DNA of 64,000 bases. Source: Ordospora colligata OC4. Taxonomy: Eukaryota; Microsporidia; Ordosporidae. The notes below the pieces were generated by a model that worked only from the letters and a program-made list of their open reading frames with translations, did not search any database and had not been told where the DNA came from. Position 1 is the stretch's first letter. Each line of letters begins with the position of its first letter. The stretch lies in NCBI RefSeq assembly GCF_000803265.1, contig NW_014575402.1, positions 62,001 to 126,000 on the forward strand. The letters are read 5' to 3'. Positions 8,820 to 15,868 of this stretch are shown here, piece by piece. The position numbers and the translations under genes were made by a program.

Positions 8820-9131
8820 ATGCTAATGAACATAACTTTTGGAATAATTTTGGCATTAGCTGCAATCAGATCAACATCCACTACCAGTACAAGCAACGGA
8901 GTCAGTACAAGTTCATCAAATTCATCAACATCAGTGCCTGGTAGTTATTACTCATCATCTTCTCTGCCAAGTTATTCGTCAAGTTACTCAGATTCCTATT
9001 ATTCAATAGGACCTGAGGCTAAATTCAACCAAGAGCCAGATACGCTCGCATCAAGCACCCATGTGCTTAACCCATATGGCAGTACCAGTAATGTATATGC
9101 GAACTCCAATGGTTTTCCATACATATACTAG
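8820..9131 (+). CDS. Small secreted Ser/Tyr-rich protein
   Basis: 103 residues. An N-terminal hydrophobic segment (MLMNITFGIILALAAIRS) is a good signal peptide with cleavage likely near residue 16-18. The mature chain is Ser/Thr-rich, with runs such as SYYSSSSLPSYSSSYSDSYY, and ends in NGFPYIY. It has no cysteine and no membrane anchor. Low-complexity Ser/Tyr-rich secreted proteins in microsporidia are candidates for spore-wall or polar-tube components and O-mannosylation targets; this is inference from composition. The gene is followed on the same strand by a membrane protein with its own signal peptide. Confidence 0.75.
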   Translation: MLMNITFGIILALAAIRSTSTTSTSNGVSTSSSNSSTSVPGSYYSSSSLPSYSSSYSDSYYSIGPEAKFNQEPDTLASSTHVLNPYGSTSNVYANSNGFPYIY

Positions 9132-9311
9132 CACTAAAACTTACAGCAGTATGTATTCGTAATGAAACAGTCAAACACTGTGTGTAATTAAATGTTGAAT
9201 CAAACTCTTTCTTACAATGTATTGGCACATTTCAGTTACACATGAAACTAGTTACTTTCCAATTTTATTCGTTACCTGACGTTTCAGACTCATACTTTCG
9301 TTACAAAAAAG

Positions 9312-9321
9312 TATAAATATT
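9312..9321 (+). promoter_or_regulatory. TATA-like box of the 9340 membrane-protein gene
   Basis: TATAAATATT begins 28 nt before the ATG at 9340. The same sequence occurs at the same distance before the gene at 18664, and a TATAAAT at 27 nt before the gene at 15869. Confidence 0.6.
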
Positions 9322-9339
9322 ACATTTCTTGCTTCTCAG

Positions 9340-10119
9340 ATGAACTCTGCTCTTCTGATTTCACTTGCGTCTTTTGCATTGGGCCAGTCAACAAATACTC
9401 AGGAAGTGACAGATCCAAACTCTGCAGGTGATTTGGCATATCCAACGCCATACTATTCATTGCCATCTGAGGATCCAGTATGGAACACAATGTACTCACT
9501 GGTGCTGCTAGCTGCCGTTGTATTCATTAGCATCCCTGGAAAGGCACTTCAGAGGCTACAGATGTGCACTGTTGTTTTCTTGGGTTCATACTTCACACTT
9601 ACTCATTTGATGCTGTCAAATATCAATGTGCAGTGGTATCTCGATCTGTCTATGATTGCAATCAGTGGAATTGCTGCATTTATGTCTTACATTAGGATAT
9701 TCAGAGACGTATGTCTTGCATTAATATGTGCGTACGGTGCAAGTTACCTTACAATTCTTATCACAAGGGTCAGTTACGTATACATGTGGACTGCATGGAT
9801 GTTACTATTTGCCTTCTTTGCCGTCTTTCTGCTTCTTGGGCATAGAAACAACAGCAGGCTGTTGAAATCAATATCAAGGGCTGAGGTGTACAGTATTTCT
9901 GTGTGCGTACTCATGAGTATATGGAGCTCGCTCAACATGTTTGAGGGATGGCACGGCGTGAGTTCCAGCGATAATGCAGTTCTAGGTGTGTTTGTTGGTG
10001 GATCTGCATTTGTTATAATCTTTGCCGTTATCTTTATTGAAAGCTACCTGTTGAGGTTTAGAGATAACGACGATGATCAGGATGATGAAGGCCAGCAGCA
10101 GCAAGAATCCAAGGAATAA
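9340..10119 (+). CDS. Multi-pass membrane protein with signal peptide (TMEM198/DUF4203-like?)
   Basis: 259 residues: a signal peptide (MNSALLISLASFALGQS, cleavage after about residue 15-17), a short polar ectodomain of ~35 residues, then about seven hydrophobic helices between residues ~50 and 238, and a highly acidic, Gln-rich cytosolic tail (DNDDDQDDEGQQQQ). A signal peptide followed by seven helices is the layout of the TMEM198/DUF4203 family, but no diagnostic motif was confirmed. A secretory-pathway or plasma-membrane location is expected. A TATAAATATT box lies 28 nt upstream of the ATG. Confidence 0.8.
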   Translation: MNSALLISLASFALGQSTNTQEVTDPNSAGDLAYPTPYYSLPSEDPVWNTMYSLVLLAAVVFISIPGKALQRLQMCTVVFLGSYFTLTHLMLSNINVQWYLDLSMIAISGIAAFMSYIRIFRDVCLALICAYGASYLTILITRVSYVYMWTAWMLLFAFFAVFLLLGHRNNSRLLKSISRAEVYSISVCVLMSIWSSLNMFEGWHGVSSSDNAVLGVFVGGSAFVIIFAVIFIESYLLRFRDNDDDQDDEGQQQQESKE

Positions 10120-10309
10120 CACATGATATGAGCAATGAACTCAGGCATAATTCATGACAGACAGCATGCTTGTGCATCTGCATAAAAACAACTTACAAAT
10201 TACCAGTTGTAAATAGCATAATAAATCTGCATTCTGTTAAACATTTTACGTGTTGTATTGTATTGTATCATAATGTGCATATTTACATTGTTAGGTTACT
10301 AATCTAATA

Positions 10310-10570
10310 ATGAGCTGGATGTTCCACTTGCCCATGCCAATGCTTACACCAAAGATAGAATGTTTATACAAGCCATCCTTTAGTAAAGGCATTCTTAGAA
10401 CAGCAGGTCTGTTTTTTGTCTCTGGATATGCAGCAGGAGCCATGTTTGGTGCAATTGCATTCAGCAAGCGGAACTATGGGCAGTTTGTTGCAAACAGGAT
10501 GTGCTTGTGTGGACTTGTAGCGCAGTTTGTGAGAAGGGCTGTATATGCAATTGCTGTGCGAACAGATTGA
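10310..10570 (+). CDS. Small membrane protein with glycine-zipper helix (Romo1/Mgr2- or Tim17-like candidate)
   Basis: 86 residues from ATG to TGA, ending 30 nt before the start of the Rrp5-like gene, so the two do not overlap. There are two hydrophobic segments. The first has a glycine-zipper pattern, GYAAGAMFGAIAF, followed by a basic turn and a second segment CGLVAQFVRRAVYAIAVR. This size and layout resemble Romo1/Mgr2, a subunit of the mitochondrial TIM23 translocase, and more loosely Tim17/22/23 proteins. A mitosomal import role is possible but weakly supported. Confidence 0.55.
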   Translation: MSWMFHLPMPMLTPKIECLYKPSFSKGILRTAGLFFVSGYAAGAMFGAIAFSKRNYGQFVANRMCLCGLVAQFVRRAVYAIAVRTD

Positions 10571-10599
10571 GATTTATTTTGCAAGCGGCTTCCCTTGCG

Positions 10600-12432
10600 A
10601 TGAAGCTGTTTGGACATAAATCGACGTATTTGTATGGAAAGATACATGGAAGCAAGTTTATCACGCCTATGGAAACATACAAGATTGAGAAGCTGACTGT
10701 GAGTGCAGGGATGCATCCGGTGCGATACAGAAACAGAGTTGAGATATTCTATGTTGAACCGATATTCAACAGTTATTTGGTTTCAAAAGAAGAGAGTGTA
10801 TGTGTTCTATTTTCTGTAGACGGGAAGGTAACGATAACGCGAGATGATGTTTCAGAAGGCGTGCTTTACACGTTCAAAATCCTGAAAGAAACAGATGATT
10901 TGAGAGAAGCAGAGATATACAAGTTTAATGCATTGCATCCCGGATTCAGGACACAGGGCGAAGTGAAATGGAAGAATGATGAGAATGGAAAGATGAGATG
11001 CTTTGTGGACACGAAGTACGGAGAGGGATTCTTGGTACTACAGAATAACAGTGGAAATAGGAATGTAGAAGTTGTGCTATTCAAAAAGGATCGCCATCTT
11101 CATTTTGTGCAGGTTGGAGATCCGGTGAGTGGAATAATAAGCATGACTGTAAGTGGAGAGCTGTGCACTGGAAAATATCTGGTGAAAGATCAGAATGTCA
11201 AGGGACTGATGATAGGCAATTTCAAGCATGCAGTTGGAGATGTGGTGAGGTGCGTAGTCAAAGATGTTAATTTAGGAAATTATTTGTTTGAGGAGTATAT
11301 TGAGCTAAAAATTGGCGACCAGATTGAAGCGAAAGTCAAACGGTATGGAAAGAAGAAGATATGTGTTGAGTATAAGGGGAATGAGGGATATATAGCTGTT
11401 AAAGAGGGAAATCCAAAGAGATATGGAGAAGTGATTAGTGGAATAATCTGCGATTTAAAAAACAAGATGTTTGTCATGAAGATTGATATCAAAGATGACA
11501 CAATGATTAGAGATAAGCATAGCAATAAGTATGATAGTAATGACAAAATTATTGAGAATCATAAAAAACAGAAAAAACAAGAGAGGAGAGATAAAGATAG
11601 AACTAATATAACAAGAGTTGATTTATCGGTTCCGTTTGATATTGAAGATGAAATGGAACAGGATGTTGAAAAGAAAGTGATTGGGGATTCAAAGACACTG
11701 GAGGCAGAAAGGAAGAGAAAGAGTGTGATCAATGAAGATGATATTGTGATGGAGATCAAAGCGCATCCAGGCTCAGCGATGCCTGTTATTAAGTACATGC
11801 AGTATAAGATTGAGATTGAGGAGCATGATGCGCCAAGACAGATATTTGAAAAACATGTTGCAAGGATGGAGGGAGATGAAAAGGATAAGCTGTGCATTGC
11901 TTATGTGAATTACCTTGTGTTTGTTAATGATGATGAATGGATAAAGACTGTTCGTAGGCTTTCTAAGATATGCAACCCGAAGTTTCTGGAGGTTGTGTCA
12001 TTGAATACAGATGATGAGGATGTTCTGAAGCTTTATTTTGACACAGATGCGAGTAGAAAGTCATTTGGAATGTACTTGGAGAAGCTATTTAAGGAGAACG
12101 AGAATAATGCAATTGCATTTGTAGAAAGTCATTTGGAATTCCTGTCAACATCGATTGATCTGGTATACAAATACTGCAATAATCCAAGGATGATTGTGGA
12201 GAGACTTATTACGGATAAGAAGGATGCATGGATTGCATACATCAAAAATGAGTCTGGAGTGTATCTAAGGAGCCTTTACAGAAGAGTAGTAGATAAGAAG
12301 TGGAAAGTAAACGATATGAAAGAGTTTTACAAGATGTGGCTCGAGTATGAGAAAGAAAACGATGGAAATGTTGAGGAAGTTAAACTTAGGGCCAAGGAGT
12401 ATGTTAATAAAGTTAAGAAAGATCAGTGCTAA
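10600..12432 (+). CDS. RRP5: Rrp5-like rRNA-processing protein (S1 domains plus HAT repeats)
   Basis: 610 residues from ATG 10600; a longer frame back to a GTG at 10501 would overlap the previous gene and is Cys-rich and unlike the rest. The N-terminal ~300 residues contain several S1/OB-type RNA-binding segments (for example VQVGDPVSGIISMTVSGEL and LKIGDQIEAKVKRYGKKKI). A charged Lys/Glu-rich linker follows, then ~190 residues of HAT/TPR-type helices beginning EIEEHDAPRQIFEKHVARM. S1 repeats followed by HAT repeats is the architecture of Rrp5/PDCD11, which is needed for processing of both 18S and 5.8S rRNA. Yeast Rrp5 is 1729 aa with 12 S1 domains, so this would be a strongly reduced ortholog. 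Confidence 0.75.
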   Translation: MKLFGHKSTYLYGKIHGSKFITPMETYKIEKLTVSAGMHPVRYRNRVEIFYVEPIFNSYLVSKEESVCVLFSVDGKVTITRDDVSEGVLYTFKILKETDDLREAEIYKFNALHPGFRTQGEVKWKNDENGKMRCFVDTKYGEGFLVLQNNSGNRNVEVVLFKKDRHLHFVQVGDPVSGIISMTVSGELCTGKYLVKDQNVKGLMIGNFKHAVGDVVRCVVKDVNLGNYLFEEYIELKIGDQIEAKVKRYGKKKICVEYKGNEGYIAVKEGNPKRYGEVISGIICDLKNKMFVMKIDIKDDTMIRDKHSNKYDSNDKIIENHKKQKKQERRDKDRTNITRVDLSVPFDIEDEMEQDVEKKVIGDSKTLEAERKRKSVINEDDIVMEIKAHPGSAMPVIKYMQYKIEIEEHDAPRQIFEKHVARMEGDEKDKLCIAYVNYLVFVNDDEWIKTVRRLSKICNPKFLEVVSLNTDDEDVLKLYFDTDASRKSFGMYLEKLFKENENNAIAFVESHLEFLSTSIDLVYKYCNNPRMIVERLITDKKDAWIAYIKNESGVYLRSLYRRVVDKKWKVNDMKEFYKMWLEYEKENDGNVEEVKLRAKEYVNKVKKDQC

Positions 12433-12788
12433 GCATTCGTATCTGATATGAGAAAGTATGAATTAAGGAACATGAATAACTGTGTTGAATACAATGCGTG
12501 TCTGATATAACACAAAAGAATATCTTATTGCATAAAATCATCGCATCTGTAATTCAATATTTACTCGAGTATCCTGTTTATTCAGTTTAATAATAGTGCA
12601 AATCAATTCCTAATGTAATCGAAATAATAACTGTTTATCTAATGCAATAAATAAAAGCAAACAGTGAAGCAAAGACATCTTTACCTGATGCAAAAGTAGC
12701 ATAATATGCAGTGAAGCAAATGAATCTTTATCTATTACATTAGATAAACATACAGTCAACTAATTATTAACACAATTAATAAAATACT
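12433..12788. other. 356-bp gene-free gap with direct and inverted repeats
   Basis: The gap lies between the convergent Rrp5-like and RPB3 genes; no gene or known RNA was recognised. It holds an 18-nt inverted repeat (12632-12649 and 12733-12750, 17/18 complementary). Inside it is a 22-nt direct repeat, CAGTGAAGCAAA followed by ATCTTTA after a 3-nt variable part (12662-12683 and 12709-12730, 19/22 identical). Confidence 0.7.
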
Positions 12789-13508
12789 TCAATTTATTGC
12801 TTCTATGGATGATACCACTCTCATTACCTTTTCCCTGAGGATCTCCAGTGCCTTGATTACAATTGCCACAGGGCTTAATCCCCCTTCAACAACCTCAACT
12901 CGCATATGGACTTCATCGATCTTCTGCATCAGATTCGCTTCATCTTGCTTTACACCAGGCCATTCTTCCTCCACATCTTCCTCAAACCAATAATTTGTTT
13001 CTCTTCGGGCATTGTTCTTATCATACTCAAATCCAACTGCAGAGACCGGAGACCACTTTGCATGTGTCTTGCCTATGCCCTTACGTGCAATGCATTTAAT
13101 CTTCAGTCCTTGATCCTTTGCGAGCTTTGCAATAACAGGTCCACTTCGGATGTTTACATCGTCTGAGGTACAAATAATGTCTCTTGTACTTACAGTCATG
13201 AACGTGTCTTCAAGATGCACAACATCTATTTCAAATGTAATTGAACACTGATCGCAGAATCCTGAGCAATCACACTCGCTCTTGTACTTAAGCTCTCGCT
13301 TTGAATATATTGGTATCAATCCTAGTCTGTGTGCTAGAACCTCATCTGGAAGCACTGTGTTATTTCTTTCTATTTCAACCAGATCTATTGCAACAGTGGG
13401 TACCTCAGATATCAGGATCCTTCTTAATGCATTTGCATATGACACAGTTGTGTTCCGTAGTGTAAATTGTATATATTCTGGTGTAGACTCCTCAACAGAT
13501 AATATCAT
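12789..13508 (-). CDS. RPB3: RPB3, RNA polymerase II third-largest subunit
   Basis: Alpha-like subunit that dimerises with Rpb11 to start assembly of RNA polymerase II. 239 residues against ~270-320 in fungi and animals. The alpha-type dimerisation motif is clear (NALRRILISEVPTVAID, residues 26-42), followed by VLPDEVLAHRLGLIPI. The zinc site is intact: Cys79, Cys81, Cys85 and Cys88 (CxCx3Cx2C), the spacing of Rpb3 and not of the AC40 subunit of Pol I/III, which lacks it. KGIGKTHAKWSPVSAVGFEYD is also Rpb3-type. The second dimerisation helix is at the C-terminus. The ATG is preceded by GGCCCTAG. It is divergent from MTQ2. Confidence 0.93.
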   Translation of the reverse strand: MILSVEESTPEYIQFTLRNTTVSYANALRRILISEVPTVAIDLVEIERNNTVLPDEVLAHRLGLIPIYSKRELKYKSECDCSGFCDQCSITFEIDVVHLEDTFMTVSTRDIICTSDDVNIRSGPVIAKLAKDQGLKIKCIARKGIGKTHAKWSPVSAVGFEYDKNNARRETNYWFEEDVEEEWPGVKQDEANLMQKIDEVHMRVEVVEGGLSPVAIVIKALEILREKVMRVVSSIEAIN

Positions 13509-13654
13509 CTAGGGCCTTGGAATTTGATTCTCATTTCTAATTATCCATTAGTTTAGAGCTGCTGTAATTTGCATGATATGTTGTTAAATGTAAAGCCAAT
13601 ATAAATCCATGGCATTCCTGGTACTTGCTGGTTATGCATAATGTATTCTTCGTG

Positions 13655-13700
13655 ATTGATGATCATGCATAATATGCTCTTAATAATTGTTGATCATGCA
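13655..13700. promoter_or_regulatory. Paired 15-nt repeats in the RPB3/MTQ2 divergent promoter
   Basis: ATTGATGATCATGCA (13655-13669) and ATTGTTGATCATGCA (13686-13700) differ at one base and are 31 nt apart; related TATGCATAAT strings lie beside them. They sit 48-93 nt upstream of MTQ2 and could be binding sites shared by both genes. The function is inferred from position. Confidence 0.4.
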
Positions 13701-13747
13701 CACATATTTCATATGACACCTTCAATGTTCCTAGAACCCATTTCCAT

Positions 13748-14293
13748 ATGGATTGGTATGAGCCTGGAGAAGACACATACACACTTATTGACGCTATTGA
13801 AGCTGAGGCTTTGCGTGGCATGGTAGTGCTTGATCTAGGAACATCCACAGGTGTAATTACTCAACTGTTGAAAAAGCAAAACACCGTAATATCATCAGAC
13901 ATGAACATCAAGGCACTTCTAAACCACAGCGGAGGTAATTTGGTAAGGGCTGATCTATTATCCTGCATCAATCAGAATGCTTTTGATGCTGTTGCGTTCA
14001 ATCCTCCATATGTTCTGGACTCTGATGATCCTGTGATTGGCGGCGAGGCATTTGGAAGATCTGTGATCGACAGATTCATAGACACCGTTCGTATTCCAAC
14101 AGTCTACTTGCTTGTAATAAAAGCAAACAAACCACAGGAAATCATTTCGTCAATGGAAGCCAGAGGATACCAAAGCAAAGTCATCAAGATAAGAAAGATA
14201 ATGGGAGAAACAATATACATAATAAAGGGAATATTGAACAGCAGTCAGGTTCATGCACAGAAACTCTTAAATAGCACTGTTTTATTGAATTAA
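13748..14293 (+). CDS. MTQ2: MTQ2/HemK2, eRF1 glutamine N5-methyltransferase
   Basis: Class I SAM-dependent methyltransferase. 181 residues begin MDWYEPGEDTYTLIDA, the usual Mtq2/N6AMT1 opening. Motif I is DLGTSTGV (29-36), an acidic post-I residue is in SSDMN (49-53), and the catalytic NPPY is at 85-88, the signature of glutamine (and N6-adenine/lysine) methyltransferases. With the partner Trm112, Mtq2 methylates the Gln of the GGQ motif in release factor eRF1, aiding translation termination. The protein is slightly shorter than yeast Mtq2 (221 aa). The last ~20 residues are unlike the family and may be a lineage-specific tail. Confidence 0.9.
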   Translation: MDWYEPGEDTYTLIDAIEAEALRGMVVLDLGTSTGVITQLLKKQNTVISSDMNIKALLNHSGGNLVRADLLSCINQNAFDAVAFNPPYVLDSDDPVIGGEAFGRSVIDRFIDTVRIPTVYLLVIKANKPQEIISSMEARGYQSKVIKIRKIMGETIYIIKGILNSSQVHAQKLLNSTVLLN

Positions 14294-14375
14294 AGATCTC
14301 ATTTCAGTTCACATATCAATAAACACCGATTTTATTCATTTAGGATTCCAATAAAATAGATATTGGACCATACCA

Positions 14376-14416
14376 GATGCTTCCATTACAGAATGCAAAT
14401 AGCATTTAGAAGCATC
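14376..14416. terminator. Nested hairpin between convergent MTQ2 and HisRS
   Basis: A perfect 8-bp outer stem (GATGCTTC 14376-14383, GAAGCATC 14409-14416) encloses an inner 5-bp stem (AATGC 14392-14396, GCATT 14402-14406). It lies in the convergent gap, so it may be a 3'-end element; a small structured RNA is an alternative. Confidence 0.35.
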
Positions 14417-14458
14417 AGCCAGTCTTATATAAATATCAACTGATCATGCTTACATACT

Positions 14459-15760
14459 TCATGCAAGTTCCTTAATGCATTTAACAATGTCTTCAATTAG
14501 AACAATCTTCTTTTCATTTGTGGTAAGATCAATCACCTGAACAGATTTCAATACAAATTCAGACTCCCCTACTACTATAATCACAGGTATTCCTTTCTTC
14601 CTTGCATATGCAATCTGATCATCAAATGACGATCGCTTCGTATAGAAAGTCTCTGCTGCAATCCCTGCACCCCATAAGATCTTGATAATGCTAAGCCTTT
14701 CATCAAGAAACAATCCTCCAGATGCGCCCACATACACTACAGTTGCAGACTCCTTGCAGTATTGTTCACATAATATCGAAAAAATCCTGGACACACCCAC
14801 TGAAAATCCTACACAGGCAATTGCCACCCCCTTTACGCCTAGGTTTTCCGTAAGGTTGTCATAACGCCCTCCTCCAATAACAGATCCAACCTGCTTTCCA
14901 ATGTATCCCGCCTCAATAATCATTCCTGTATAGTAATCAAGCCCTCTAGCAAGTGAAACATCCACTGTAAGGCATCCATCACATCCAAGAATCTTACAGA
15001 GCCTAAACAATTCCTTCATACTGCATATCGCTTCCTTACACCTTTCAATACTCCCAATTGCGTCATTCTCTAAATACTCAAGAACATTCTTATTCCCAGC
15101 CTGCCTCATGTATTCTTCAATCTTCAAAACCTGAGACTCTGTCAGGCCTTTCTGTATAAACTCCTTCCTAAGCTCATCCACACTCATCTTATCGAGTTTA
15201 TCAATTGTGGAGCAAATGTTTCCATAATCTTTTTCTGCAACGCCAATAATCTCAAGAATCGATGTAAGAATTCTTCGGTCATTCACCTTGATTGTAAAAT
15301 CACCTATTTCAAACACCCGCAATATCTTATCAATACAACTAATCACCTCTGCATCCGCCATCATGGCAATGCATTCGCCAGCAATGTCAAAGTCTGCCTG
15401 GACAAACTCTCTCAATCTCCCCTTAGCAACAGATGGCTGGTCTCTTCGGTATACTTTTCCTATCTGGTATCTCTTCATCCTCTTAATCTTCTTTGATGCC
15501 AAATATCTTGCAAATGGAACTGTAAGATCGTATCTCAACGAGCATATCTCACCTCCTTGATCTGAAAGGTTGTATATGAGCTTTGAATCATCGCCATACT
15601 TGTTAACAAGGATACTTCTCATCTCAAACGTAGGTGTTGATATTGGTGTTGCACCATGCACAACGAATACTTTTCTGATCTTCTCAATGATCTCCTCATA
15701 CAAGAATGCTTCTTTTGGGAGTTCATCGGTGGTTCCCTTTGGTGTCTTCAATCCTGGCAT
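14459..15760 (-). CDS. HTS1: Histidyl-tRNA synthetase
   Basis: Class II synthetase charging tRNA-His. 433 residues start MPGLKTPKGTTDELP, the KTPKGTxD opening of eukaryotic HisRS without the N-terminal WHEP extension. Motif 2 is in GKVYRRDQPS...GRLREFVQADFDI. The HisA signature RGLDYYTG is at about residue 270, and motif 3 is in GFSVGVSRIF. The C-terminal ~100 residues form the anticodon-binding domain (for example GIPVIIVVGESE). The ATG is preceded by GCCCCAGA. Its first ~100 nt overlap nothing if the divergent gene starts at 15869. Confidence 0.95.
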   Translation of the reverse strand: MPGLKTPKGTTDELPKEAFLYEEIIEKIRKVFVVHGATPISTPTFEMRSILVNKYGDDSKLIYNLSDQGGEICSLRYDLTVPFARYLASKKIKRMKRYQIGKVYRRDQPSVAKGRLREFVQADFDIAGECIAMMADAEVISCIDKILRVFEIGDFTIKVNDRRILTSILEIIGVAEKDYGNICSTIDKLDKMSVDELRKEFIQKGLTESQVLKIEEYMRQAGNKNVLEYLENDAIGSIERCKEAICSMKELFRLCKILGCDGCLTVDVSLARGLDYYTGMIIEAGYIGKQVGSVIGGGRYDNLTENLGVKGVAIACVGFSVGVSRIFSILCEQYCKESATVVYVGASGGLFLDERLSIIKILWGAGIAAETFYTKRSSFDDQIAYARKKGIPVIIVVGESEFVLKSVQVIDLTTNEKKIVLIEDIVKCIKELA

Positions 15761-15841
15761 TCTGGGGCAGGTTTCATCTCTGTTTTACAATCTTGTTTTC
15801 ATGCGTATGATTCTTGTGGTTGCATGATTGTTTCATGCTCT

Positions 15842-15848
15842 TATAAAT
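15842..15848 (+). promoter_or_regulatory. TATA-like box of the 15869 gene
   Basis: TATAAAT begins 27 nt before the ATG at 15869. This supports that ATG over the longer open frame that starts inside the HisRS gene. Confidence 0.55.
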
Positions 15849-15868
15849 GGCTGTACAATACACATGCT

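Noticed and set aside
9325..9339. Possible 3' splice site (TTGCTTCTCAG) right before the ATG at 9340
   Set aside because: There is no GTAAGT donor upstream and the introns seen here lack pyrimidine tracts.
10501..10599. N-terminal extension of Rrp5-like protein
   Set aside because: It begins with GTG, is Cys-rich and overlaps the small gene at 10310-10570.
15656..15868. N-terminal extension of the 874-aa protein
   Set aside because: It runs antisense through the HisRS 5' end, and a TATAAAT box 27 nt before 15869 supports the shorter gene.
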